Assembly (NCBI GenBank): GCA_947476465.1
Contig: CANJQN010000028.1
Location: 1-53,861 of the forward strand
DNA length: 53,861 nucleotides
Origin: Comamonadaceae bacterium
Lineage (GTDB): Bacteria > Pseudomonadota > Gammaproteobacteria > Burkholderiales > Burkholderiaceae_C
Reading direction: 5' to 3'
Part shown: positions 43,478 through 51,044 of the stretch, in pieces
How positions within the stretch are numbered: the stretch's first letter is position 1
How the letters are laid out: each line of letters starts with the position of its first letter
Translations under genes and position numbers: made by a program
Notes under the pieces: model-generated
Databases searched by the model: none
Told to the model about the DNA's origin: nothing
Seen by the model: the letters and a program-made list of their open reading frames with translations, nothing else

Positions 43478-44308
43478 ATGGCCCGATCGCCCAACCCCGC
43501 CGCCGCCAGTGCACGCATGCCCACCTGGTTCATCCCCCACGGTGGCGGCCCCTGCTTTTTCATGGACTGGAACCCGCCCGATGCCTGGGACAAGATGGCC
43601 GCCTACCTGCGCGGCGCGGCGGCGACCCTGCCTGAACCGCCCCGTGGCATCGTCATGGTCTCGGCGCACTGGCAAGCGCAGGCGTTCAGTGTCACCACCG
43701 CCACTCAGCCTGAGCTGCTGTTCGACTATTACAACTTTCCCCCGCACACCTATCAGCTGAAGTACCCGGCCCCGGGTGATCCCGCGCTGGCCCAGCGCAC
43801 AGCGTCGCTGCTGGAGGGCGCCGGGCTGCCCGCCGGCGGCAACGCCAGCCGCGGCTTTGACCACGGCATGTTCATCCCGATGCTGCTGATGTTCCCCGGC
43901 GCAGACATCCCCGTGGTGCAGCTGTCCCTTCAAGACACCCTGGACCCCGAGGCGCACTTGCGGGCGGGCCGCGCGCTGATGCCGCTGCGCGACGAGGGCG
44001 TGCTGATCATCGGCAGCGGCATGAGCTTTCACAACATGCGCGGCTACGGCGATCCGCGCTTCGGCCCGATCTCCGACACCTTCGACGCCTGGCTGACCGG
44101 CGCGGTCGAATCGGCCCCCGACGAACGCCACCGCGCGCTGGCCAGTTGGGAGCAGGCGCCGTCGGCCCGACTGTGCCACCCGCTGCGGGCCGAGGAGCAC
44201 CTGCTGCCCTTGATGGTGGTGGCCGGTGCGGCCGGGCAGGACGCGGGCCGCCGCGTGTTCAGCGACCGGGTGATGGAGACCACGCTCTCGGCCTTCCACT
44301 TCGGCTGA
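43478..44308 (+). CDS. DODA-type extradiol ring-cleavage dioxygenase family protein
   Basis: A 276-residue class III (LigB-like) protein. FIPHGGGPCFFMDW, VMVSAHWQAQAF, GFDHGMFIPMLLM and RLCHPLRAEEHLLPL carry the metal-binding and catalytic histidines of 4,5-DOPA dioxygenase-like enzymes (YgiD). It would cleave a catecholic ring with non-haem iron or zinc. The ATG at 43478 is preferred (GGAGA eight bases upstream); an in-frame ATG at 43460 is possible. It is separated from the monooxygenase operon by a 177-base divergent gap, so it may or may not belong to the island. Confidence 0.88.
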   Translation: MARSPNPAAASARMPTWFIPHGGGPCFFMDWNPPDAWDKMAAYLRGAAATLPEPPRGIVMVSAHWQAQAFSVTTATQPELLFDYYNFPPHTYQLKYPAPGDPALAQRTASLLEGAGLPAGGNASRGFDHGMFIPMLLMFPGADIPVVQLSLQDTLDPEAHLRAGRALMPLRDEGVLIIGSGMSFHNMRGYGDPRFGPISDTFDAWLTGAVESAPDERHRALASWEQAPSARLCHPLRAEEHLLPLMVVAGAAGQDAGRRVFSDRVMETTLSAFHFG

Positions 44309-44487
44309 TCGCTCGCCCACCCGCGGCGGAAAATCCGAGCTGCGGATCGCTTACAGGAATGCGTCGCGAATGTTGACGGGGTGCCCGCCGGAACCATCCG
44401 GGCGGCCGCGCCACTCAACATCGTCGCCCGAACCAGGAACGATCTTCCACGAAGTCCTTCGTATTATTTTCTGCCCCATTGCAAGCC

Positions 44488-45084
44488 ATGAGCATCACGA
44501 ACTCACCCGGACTGAATGCCGACGCCCCGCCGAGGCTCGACGCTTTTCGCGCCGGGGCCATCGGCGCCGACACGGTCTTTGTGTCGGTGGTGGATGGCTC
44601 CTTCCGTGTACTGGGCCAGAGCACTTTCCAAAGCGCCAGTGCCACGCGCCAGGTGGCCTGGGTTCAAGACGAAGGCACCGACACCTGTGGCCTGTTCATG
44701 CAGGCCTTGGCCAGCACCTACGGCACCGAGGTGTCTTCCAGTGTGGCGCGCGAGTTCGGCCTGCGGCCGGCGCCCGGCCAGCCCTTGGCGTCGCGCACGG
44801 TTTTCGCGGCCATCGAAGCCGCCGAAACTGGCCGGCAAGCCCTGGCGGGTGTTGACTTTCTGACGATCTTGGAACATTCGGCCTACAACAGTGGCCCGGC
44901 CTTCCGGCACATCGCCCGCGACCTGGGGATCGATACAGCCCTCCTGGCAAAGCCAGAGCGGCAAAGGATTGACGCGGCACTGCGCGTGAAGTTCGCGGAC
45001 GCCGCAGCTGCCGGAAAGTGTCCAGTCGCATCGGAAACAGCCTCCCAATGGCTTATGAATGAATTAAAAGTGTTGACTAAGTAG
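44488..45084 (+). CDS. Hypothetical protein of unknown function
   Basis: A 198-residue protein that I do not recognise. It has no signal peptide or membrane helix. The N-terminal half contains DAFRAGAIGADTVFVSVVDGSFRVLGQSTF and TCGLFMQALASTYGTEVSSSVAREFGL; the C-terminal half is helical and Ala-rich. It could be a small regulatory or chaperone-type protein. The ATG at 44488 is used; an upstream TTG adds three residues. The 179 bases before it contain an A/T patch (CTTCGTATTATTTTC) that may hold the promoter. Confidence 0.6.
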   Translation: MSITNSPGLNADAPPRLDAFRAGAIGADTVFVSVVDGSFRVLGQSTFQSASATRQVAWVQDEGTDTCGLFMQALASTYGTEVSSSVAREFGLRPAPGQPLASRTVFAAIEAAETGRQALAGVDFLTILEHSAYNSGPAFRHIARDLGIDTALLAKPERQRIDAALRVKFADAAAAGKCPVASETASQWLMNELKVLTK

Positions 45085-45132
45085 TTCTTATGCGGCACCT
45101 TTACGGCTCATCTGTAGCCGATTGGAGTCGCC

Positions 45133-45678
45133 GTGATCGCTCAACCTGTCGAAATTCACACCCGGTACTTACACGCCGACGCTCCCGCCGCCGAACCGCT
45201 CGTCGTCAAACACCGCCCTTCGCCCGCGCCCGCGTCCGAAGCCTTGTTCAGGCAACTGGTGCTGGACCACCGGCAGCGCCTGTACCGCTTCATCGTCAAG
45301 CACATCGGCTGGGGCACCGACGCCGAAGACCTGACCCAGCAAGCCTTTGTCGAAGCCGCGCAAAGTTATGCGAGCTTCAAGGGCGCGTCCGAGCTGTCGA
45401 CCTGGCTCTATCGGGACGACACCACCGGCCGCGTCGCGGTCGAGGCCCATATCGATGCGCAGGCCTTCACCGTGACCCTGGCCGACCAGGCGCCGGCCTT
45501 CAACCCAATGCTGGTGCCCGAGCCCGACATCAGCTTGTCCATCGAAGAGCGGCAGATCGGCGGCCTGGGCCTGCTGTTCGTTCGCCGCACCGCCGACAGC
45601 CTGGCCTACGAGCGCGTAGCCGGCGCTGACGGGGTGCCCACGAACCGTGTGACTTTCAGCAAGCGCCTGCCAGCTTGA
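45133..45678 (+). CDS. Chimera of an ECF sigma-70 region 2 and an RsbW-like anti-sigma ATPase C-terminal half
   Basis: A 181-residue protein in two unrelated parts. Residues about 38-93 match sigma-70 region 2 (FRQLVLDHRQRLYRFI, GTDAEDLTQQAFVEA, ELSTWLY). Sigma region 4 is absent. Residues about 99-180 match the latter half of the HATPase_c_2 fold of RsbW-type anti-sigma kinases: TLADQAPAFNP (G1-box-like) and GGLGLLFVRRTADSLAYER (G2), ending in a beta strand. The N-box helix is missing and Gly in DQGPAF is Ala. The junction is near base 45412. It probably arose by in-frame deletion between an adjacent sigma gene and kinase gene; whether it is functional or decaying is unknown. Confidence 0.75.
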   Translation: MIAQPVEIHTRYLHADAPAAEPLVVKHRPSPAPASEALFRQLVLDHRQRLYRFIVKHIGWGTDAEDLTQQAFVEAAQSYASFKGASELSTWLYRDDTTGRVAVEAHIDAQAFTVTLADQAPAFNPMLVPEPDISLSIEERQIGGLGLLFVRRTADSLAYERVAGADGVPTNRVTFSKRLPA

Positions 45679-45721
45679 TGCCTGGCCGCGCAGGGTGCGG
45701 CCCGCACCGCCCATCAGCCCT

Positions 45722-46180
45722 TCACGCCAGGGCTTTGCGAAATGGACTGGTCTTGTTCTTCAACGAGATCGACACCGGCGCTGGCGCCTGCAAGCGGGCG
45801 GACCAGGTCTCGGCGGTGTTGAGCAGTTGCTCCAATGCGGCATGCAATGCCGAGCCGTCGGTCTCGATGATCGCGAGGTCGCGTTGCACACAGGGACGCC
45901 GGTCGGGGCCGATGGCCAGGGTGCCGCCGGCGGCGCCGCGGCCCATGAAGCTGCCTTGCAGCATGGTCATCATCACGGCCGCATCGAGCGCTTCGGGCGT
46001 GGCGGGGACACCGATGGGGCAGTGCAGAAAGAGGCGCCCGCCCGGCATGAAGGCCACGGTCACCAGCCATCGGCCGTCGAACGCCAGGCGGCAGCAACCG
46101 TTGCGGTCGAGGTGCAAGCCCGGCAAGCCCATGCGGTCACCGAGTTCGAGAAGCAGGGCATCGGCAGCGGCTCGCGTCAT
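45722..46180 (-). CDS. CesT/Tir-type type III secretion chaperone-like protein
   Basis: A 152-residue protein with the CesT-fold pattern: LLLELGDRMGLPGLHLDRNGCCRLAFDGRWLVTVAF at residues 9-44, then GGRLFLHCPIGVP and a C-terminal helix. Class I type III chaperones bind effectors as dimers. No type III structural or effector gene is in the window, so this is an orphan. It follows the YeeZ-like gene by 28 bases on the same strand, with GAGG seven bases before its ATG. Confidence 0.65.
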   Translation of the reverse strand: MTRAAADALLLELGDRMGLPGLHLDRNGCCRLAFDGRWLVTVAFMPGGRLFLHCPIGVPATPEALDAAVMMTMLQGSFMGRGAAGGTLAIGPDRRPCVQRDLAIIETDGSALHAALEQLLNTAETWSARLQAPAPVSISLKNKTSPFRKALA

Positions 46181-46208
46181 GAAAAAGCCTCAGGTTGATG
46201 GTTAACTA

Positions 46209-47177
46209 TTAGCTTACATCCTTTTTGATCTCATCCGTACCAGTAACCGCGCCAGCAGCAAGGCCCGAACGCACCGTGGGGTGGTGCAGCCGCAAACGCA
46301 ACTCGTGCTTGAGCCGCTCGTTCGACAGGCGCCGCGATTCGCTCATGAAGCTCAGAAGCATCAGTGAAAGCTCGGACTGCGCGGTGCTGCGCGCGACGCG
46401 CTTCGGACGCGGCAGGCCGTAAAGGTCGGCCGCCAGGTCGAAGTAGTCGCCCATCTTCAGCTCGGTGTCGTCGCAAGCGTTGTAGACGCGCTGCGGCCGG
46501 CCGCGCCACAGCGCGCAGCGCAGCGCCAGGGCCAGGTCGTCGGCGTGGATGTGGTTGGTGTAGACGTCATCACTGGCCTTCAACACGGCCGTGCCGCGCA
46601 TCAGGCGCTCGCGCGGTGTGCCGCCGGGCCGGTCGGCCGCATAGATGCCGGGGATGCGCACGATGCTGGCCACGGTGCCGGTGGTGCGCCCGTAGTGCCG
46701 CACCAATGCTTCGGCGTCGGCGCGGCGCTGGGCCCGGGGCGTGGCTGGCGCGATGGGGCGCTCTTCGCTCACGCGCGCGCCGCCGCAGTCGCCGTAGACA
46801 CCGCTGGTCGAGGCGTAGACCAGGGCTTGCGGCCCGGCGCGCCGCTGCAGCGCGCGCAGCAGGGCCTGGGTGCGCGTGTCGCGCCACCACTGGGCCGAGC
46901 CTTCCGAGGGCGGCGGCGCCAGATGCACGATGCGCGTGGCCAGCCCCGCCAGGCGAGCGAGGGTGGACGGGGTATCGAGATCACCCGCCAGCGGCGTGAT
47001 GCCCTGCGCGCGCAGCAGCGGCACACGGTCAGCCGATGAGGTCAGCGCCAGCAGGCGCACGCGCCCGCGCAGGCCGCGGGCCATGCGCAGCCCGACATCG
47101 CCGCAGCCGATGATCAAAACGCGCTCGCGCCGAAAGCGCGCCGGCAGTGCGCCGAGGGGGGTGGTGTTTGCAGGCAA
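46209..47177 (-). CDS. YeeZ-like NAD(P)-dependent epimerase/dehydratase
   Basis: A protein of about 320 residues. VLIIGCGDVGLRMARGL is the nucleotide-binding loop; VYASTSGVYGDCGG and a later YNACDDTELKMGDYFDLAADLYGLPRPKR are typical of the YeeZ family, whose substrate is unknown. The start is uncertain: a TTG at 47177 is the best candidate because it keeps sequence upstream of the glycine loop, but no good Shine-Dalgarno sequence is seen. It is divergent from the ferredoxin reductase gene, sharing only about 36 bases between them. Confidence 0.72.
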   Translation of the reverse strand: MPANTTPLGALPARFRRERVLIIGCGDVGLRMARGLRGRVRLLALTSSADRVPLLRAQGITPLAGDLDTPSTLARLAGLATRIVHLAPPPSEGSAQWWRDTRTQALLRALQRRAGPQALVYASTSGVYGDCGGARVSEERPIAPATPRAQRRADAEALVRHYGRTTGTVASIVRIPGIYAADRPGGTPRERLMRGTAVLKASDDVYTNHIHADDLALALRCALWRGRPQRVYNACDDTELKMGDYFDLAADLYGLPRPKRVARSTAQSELSLMLLSFMSESRRLSNERLKHELRLRLHHPTVRSGLAAGAVTGTDEIKKDVS

Positions 47178-47213
47178 AATTGACGATTCGAACCCGCAGA
47201 GGATATCCAAAAA

Positions 47214-48320
47214 ATGACGAGCGCCCCCCCTTTTGCAGCGCCCTTTCAGGTCACCGTGCAACCCAGCGGACGCAGCTTCAGCGTCGATGCCGGTGAAACC
47301 CTGCTCGCTGCCGCGATCCGCCAGGGCATCGGCCTGCCCTACGGCTGCAAGGACGGCGCCTGCGGCTCCTGCAAGTGCCGCAAGCTCGAAGGCCAGGTAC
47401 AGATGCGCGAGCACCAGAGCAAGGCCCTGAGCGCTGCGGAAGAGGCCGCCGGCCTGGTGCTCACCTGCAGCGCCACCGCGCTGTCGGACGTGGTGCTGGA
47501 GTCGCGCCAGGTGACCGACGAAAGCGCCTTCCCGGTGCGCAAGATGCCATCTCGCGTGCAGTCGCTGCAAAAAGTGTCGCACGACGTGATGCTGGTGCGG
47601 CTGCAACTGCCGGCCAACGACACCATGCGCTATCACGCGGGCCAGTATGTGGAGTTCATCCTGCGCGACGGCGCCCGGCGCAGCTACTCGATGGCCAATG
47701 CCCCGCACACGCTGGTGACGGCCCCGGCAGGCGTCCCCGCCGGTGAAGCGGCGGTGGCGCCGCCCGCGCCCGTGGTCGAGATGCACATTCGGCACATGCC
47801 TGGCGGCAAGTTCACCGAGCATGTGTTCAACAACATGAAGGAAAAAGAAATCCTTCGGGTCGAGGGGCCCTACGGCAGCTTCTTCCTGCGCGAGGATTCC
47901 GGCAAGCCGATCGTGCTGCTGGCCTCAGGCACCGGTTTCGCGCCGATCAAGGCCGTGATCGAGCACATGCAGTTCAAGGGCATCACCCGCCCCACCACCT
48001 TGTACTGGGGCGGCCGGCGCCCCGCCGATCTGTACCTGGACGACTGGGTGCGCGAGCGCTGCGCGCAGATGCCTCACCTGCGCTATGTGCCGGTGATCTC
48101 CAACGCCCTGCCCGAAGACGCCTGGAGCGGCCGCGCGGGCTTCGTGCACAAGGCAGTGCTGCAAGACTTTCCCGATCTGTCGGGCCACCAGGTCTATGCC
48201 TGCGGCGCGCCGATCGTGGTCGACTCGGCCCGCGCCGACTACTCAGCCCAGGCCGGGTTGCCGCCAGAGGAGTTCTTCGCCGATGCCTTCACGTCCGAGG
48301 CCGACAAGCACGCCGGCTGA
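47214..48320 (+). CDS. CDP-6-deoxy-delta-3,4-glucoseen reductase-like ferredoxin/FAD reductase
   Basis: A 368-residue flavodoxin-reductase-type protein with an N-terminal plant-type [2Fe-2S] ferredoxin (Cys45, Cys50, Cys53, Cys85: GCKDGACGSCKC and LTCSA), an FAD domain (RRSYSMANAP) and an NAD(P) domain (LLASGTGFAPIKAVIEH). The type is AscD/RfbI-like: electrons pass from NAD(P)H to an iron-sulfur partner. Despite the name, chromosomal copies in Burkholderiales often serve as general reductases. A decayed copy of bases 48171-48255 occurs at 50961-51044. Confidence 0.88.
   Translation: MTSAPPFAAPFQVTVQPSGRSFSVDAGETLLAAAIRQGIGLPYGCKDGACGSCKCRKLEGQVQMREHQSKALSAAEEAAGLVLTCSATALSDVVLESRQVTDESAFPVRKMPSRVQSLQKVSHDVMLVRLQLPANDTMRYHAGQYVEFILRDGARRSYSMANAPHTLVTAPAGVPAGEAAVAPPAPVVEMHIRHMPGGKFTEHVFNNMKEKEILRVEGPYGSFFLREDSGKPIVLLASGTGFAPIKAVIEHMQFKGITRPTTLYWGGRRPADLYLDDWVRERCAQMPHLRYVPVISNALPEDAWSGRAGFVHKAVLQDFPDLSGHQVYACGAPIVVDSARADYSAQAGLPPEEFFADAFTSEADKHAG
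48171..48255 (+). repeat. Source segment of a duplicated 3' fragment
   Basis: This 85-base piece of the reductase gene recurs, with about seven differences and one deletion, at 50961-51044. The two copies bracket the Bug/amidase insert. Confidence 0.8.
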
Positions 48321-48336
48321 AGGTGCGCCTGACAGC

Positions 48337-48355
48337 AGAGCCGCTCCGGCTCTTT
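48337..48355 (+). terminator. Terminator-like hairpin after the reductase gene
   Basis: AGAGCCG-CTC-CGGCTCT (48337-48353) followed by TT. It lies between convergent genes and can serve the reductase transcript. Confidence 0.4.
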
Positions 48356-48357
48356 CA

Positions 48358-49332
48358 TCATTTATCAAACTTAATGTTTGCCGTTCTGATGATTTTCCCG
48401 AAGCGTGTCCGATCTGCCTCGATGACTCGAGCGAACTCTTCCGGGGTAGTCACGAACGGTTCCATGCCCTGTTTACCCAGGCTTTCCTGAACGTCAGGAA
48501 GCTTCATTACTCGACCTATTTGGGCCGAGAGCTTCTCGATCGTTGTCTTGGGTGTCGCTGCGGGGACAAGCACGCCATACCAGATCTTTACGTCGAAACC
48601 CGGCAGGCCTGCTTCGCTGAACGTCGGCACGTCGGGTAAGGATGTGAGTCGACGTTCCCCAGAAACGGCCAAGGCGCGAAGCTTGCCACTCATGACATGG
48701 GGCGCGACAACTGAAGGCGGGCTCAGGAACGCATCCACCTGGCCGCCGAGAAGGTCGGCGAGCGCCGGACCGGAGCCCTTGTAGGGGACATGTTGCATTC
48801 GCACGCTTGCCAAGATGTTGAAATACTCCGTAGCAAGGTGAGCAGTGGTCCCGGTACCGGACGATGCGAAATTGAGTCGACCCGGCCTGGACTTGGCCAG
48901 AGCAATCAACTCTTTCAGACTGTTGGCCGACACTGACGGGTGAACGACAAGCACGAATTCCGAACTCGCCAAAGTAGCAACTGGCGCGAAATCCTTCACT
49001 TCGTCAAACGGCAGGTTCGGTACCGCCAACGGAAAGAATACATGCGGCGTCTGTGCCATCAACAAGAGCGTCTGGCCATCCGGCCTGGACTTCAATACAG
49101 CTTCATACCCGATGACCGTATTGCCACCCGGCCGGTTGTCGACGATCACCGGCTGGTTCGACACCTCACTGAGCTTCTGTGCCACCAAGCGCGCAAGTGT
49201 CGTCGTACTGCCTCCGGGCGGATACGGAGTGATGAGCCGGATGGCCGCATCGGTCGAGGTCTGCCCTGCGGCATAGCCCGCGAAAGCAAACATGTATGCG
49301 GCTGCAGCAAGCTTCAACCCATTTAGAAACAT
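48358..49332 (-). CDS. Bug-family solute-binding protein (insert)
   Basis: A 324-residue receptor with signal peptide (KLAAAAYMFAFAGYAAG) and family motifs IRLITPYPPGGSTTTLARLV and VDNRPGGNTVIGYEAVLKSRPDG. Base composition is more A/T-rich than in its neighbours, and codon choice is freer, suggesting recent transfer. It is the second gene of a two-gene unit with the amidase (11-base gap). AAGGAAA precedes the ATG at 49332. The receptor may bind the acid or amide that the amidase handles. Confidence 0.9.
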   Translation of the reverse strand: MFLNGLKLAAAAYMFAFAGYAAGQTSTDAAIRLITPYPPGGSTTTLARLVAQKLSEVSNQPVIVDNRPGGNTVIGYEAVLKSRPDGQTLLLMAQTPHVFFPLAVPNLPFDEVKDFAPVATLASSEFVLVVHPSVSANSLKELIALAKSRPGRLNFASSGTGTTAHLATEYFNILASVRMQHVPYKGSGPALADLLGGQVDAFLSPPSVVAPHVMSGKLRALAVSGERRLTSLPDVPTFSEAGLPGFDVKIWYGVLVPAATPKTTIEKLSAQIGRVMKLPDVQESLGKQGMEPFVTTPEEFARVIEADRTRFGKIIRTANIKFDK

Positions 49333-49343
49333 GATCTTTTCCT

Positions 49344-50759
49344 TCACTGGTGATGTTTGGGTGAACAAGTAATGTGGAAAAGCGGATGGCACGAGGTCCA
49401 GCCCGTGGCGGCCTCGTAAGCCGCTGCCACCTGATAGATGCGATCCTCTGCAAACCAACTGGCCGCAAACTGGATCCCGAAGGGCAAGCCGCTGATACTG
49501 AAGCCCATGGGCATCACGAGTGCCGGCATGCCGGAGAGACTGTACATTCGCGTGCAGTTATTGCGGCGAGCCGGCGCCGGCGCGAGCATGCTGGACATTG
49601 TTTCCGCGGCACCTTGACGGCCAGGACTCGCGATCAGATCGACTCCCGACGCAAAAAGGCGCGCGTACTCACGCTTGAGCTCACGCTGTTCAGCTCTCAG
49701 GGCGTCCCACTCCTCGGGCGTAGGCGCCTTCACTTGCATGAGGCGTTCCCTGAACGGCTTATCGTATGCCTCGGGGTTGCCAAGCAGATTTGGCAGATGG
49801 TGGCCATGGGCTTCGGCCAGGAGTATCCGCGTAGCAACGTCTCCTGCCCGGTAGAGGGGAGCGAAATCGAACTCGACGAGCTCCACTCCCAGGCGGACAA
49901 GCACATCGATTGCACGATCGAACGCTTCAACACAATCGCCGTCGTGCGGTGTCGTATCGATGAAGGTTCTGGGTATTGCGATTTTCAATCCGCGCAGATC
50001 CTGATCTATCAGCCGTTGAAAATTGCCGACAGGCTCATCCGCCGACGTGGGGTCAGCCGGATCGTGTCCGGCCATCGCCTGCAGCATCAGCGCGTTGTCA
50101 CGCACTGTTCTCGTCATCGGACCGACGTGATCCAAGCTTGGGGCGAGAGGCAAGACACCATGGACGCTGACGCGTCCATATGTCGGTTTCATCCCGACGA
50201 TTCCGCAGGCCGCAGCGGGAAAGCGGATCGACCCCCCTGTGTCCGTGCCAGTAGCGCCTAGACAGAGCCCGGCGCTGACGGCCGTACCCGAGCCACTGCT
50301 GGAGCCGGCGGGACTGTATTGCGTATTCCATGGGTTGCGCGCTGGAGGAAAAGCGACGTTGGGTCCTGGGAGGCCGGACGCGAACTCCCAAAGTGCCAGC
50401 TTGCCTAGCGAGACCGCGCCTGCCGCTGTCAATCGGGTATGAACGGTCGCATCGGATTGCGGAATCCAGTCCCGAAGCAAGTTTGAGTGGGCAGTCGTGC
50501 GCACACCGCGAGTGCACACCATGTCCTTGTGCGCGATCGGTATCCCGTGCAGCGGCCCGCGCCAGGCGCCAGCACTGATCTCGCGCTCTGCGAGTCGCGC
50601 CTGCTCCAGGGCCTGCTCGCCCGTCACCGTAATGAACGCGTGCAGTTCATCATTGAGCGCCGCGATTCTGTCCAGACATGTCCGCGTCAGTTCCACGGGT
50701 GAGATTTCGCCGGTTCGAATGCGCTTCGCAGCTTCACTGATCGTCGGAAAGTCATCCAT
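49344..50759 (-). CDS. Amidase signature family protein
   Basis: A 471-residue amidase. The catalytic triad is visible: Lys78 in GIPIAHKDM, cis-Ser154 in AGSSSGSG, and nucleophile Ser177 in TDTGGSIRFPA. GIVGMKPTYGRVSVHGV follows. It hydrolyses an amide or ester bond; the substrate is unknown. The ATG at 50759 is chosen because the alignable N-terminus begins there; the frame stays open for another 73 codons without family features. Shared composition with the adjacent Bug gene supports joint transfer. Confidence 0.9.
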   Translation of the reverse strand: MDDFPTISEAAKRIRTGEISPVELTRTCLDRIAALNDELHAFITVTGEQALEQARLAEREISAGAWRGPLHGIPIAHKDMVCTRGVRTTAHSNLLRDWIPQSDATVHTRLTAAGAVSLGKLALWEFASGLPGPNVAFPPARNPWNTQYSPAGSSSGSGTAVSAGLCLGATGTDTGGSIRFPAAACGIVGMKPTYGRVSVHGVLPLAPSLDHVGPMTRTVRDNALMLQAMAGHDPADPTSADEPVGNFQRLIDQDLRGLKIAIPRTFIDTTPHDGDCVEAFDRAIDVLVRLGVELVEFDFAPLYRAGDVATRILLAEAHGHHLPNLLGNPEAYDKPFRERLMQVKAPTPEEWDALRAEQRELKREYARLFASGVDLIASPGRQGAAETMSSMLAPAPARRNNCTRMYSLSGMPALVMPMGFSISGLPFGIQFAASWFAEDRIYQVAAAYEAATGWTSCHPLFHITCSPKHHQ

Positions 50760-50833
50760 GCTGTCGAGGACCGGGGCGGTGACTGGATTGGGGGTGATAC
50801 TGTTGCTGCTCGTGTGCTGCGCTTCCACACAGT

Positions 50834-50843
50834 TTGCATGCAA
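50834..50843. promoter_or_regulatory. Palindrome upstream of the amidase gene
   Basis: TTGCATGCAA is a perfect 10-nt palindrome, 75-84 bases upstream of the amidase ATG, inside an extended near-palindrome (CAGTTTGCATGCAACTG). It could be an operator; the regulator is not identifiable. Confidence 0.3.
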
Positions 50844-50960
50844 CTGCGCAAAACCTGCTAAGGGTTTGAACCGGCTCTTGCGTTGCCAACGAAAGAGATA
50901 GGTACTTGCCCCATGCGTTGCACGCAGCGCATTCCGAGCAGGCTCGCGAGGCCGCGGCTC

Positions 50961-51044
50961 CCTGATCTGTCGGGTCACCAGGTCTATGCCTGCGGCGCGG
51001 CGATCGTGGTCGACTCGGCCATGCCGACTACTCGGCCCAGGCCG
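50961..51044 (+). pseudogene. Decayed duplicate of the ferredoxin reductase gene 3' part
   Basis: The plus strand encodes PDLSGHQVYACGAAIVVDSA, matching the reductase C-terminal region (PDLSGHQVYACGAPIVVDSA). A one-base deletion then shifts the frame. It marks the right boundary of the Bug/amidase insert and overlaps the last codons of the TPR/GT9-like gene on the other strand. The 268 bases between the amidase start and the TPR/GT9-like stop hold this fragment and the palindrome at 50834, and no other gene. Confidence 0.75.

Noticed and set aside
43478..44308. The DODA-type dioxygenase as part of the ketone pathway
   Set aside because: It is transcribed away from the monooxygenase operon and the known operator-like site is closer to the other gene; membership cannot be shown.
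46209..47822. A 537-codon version of the YeeZ-like protein starting inside the reductase gene
   Set aside because: The upstream part is antisense to the [2Fe-2S] and FAD domains of the reductase; homology begins near 47130.
49374..50261. 295-codon plus-strand frame
   Set aside because: Antisense to the amidase, whose Ser-Ser-Lys triad is intact.
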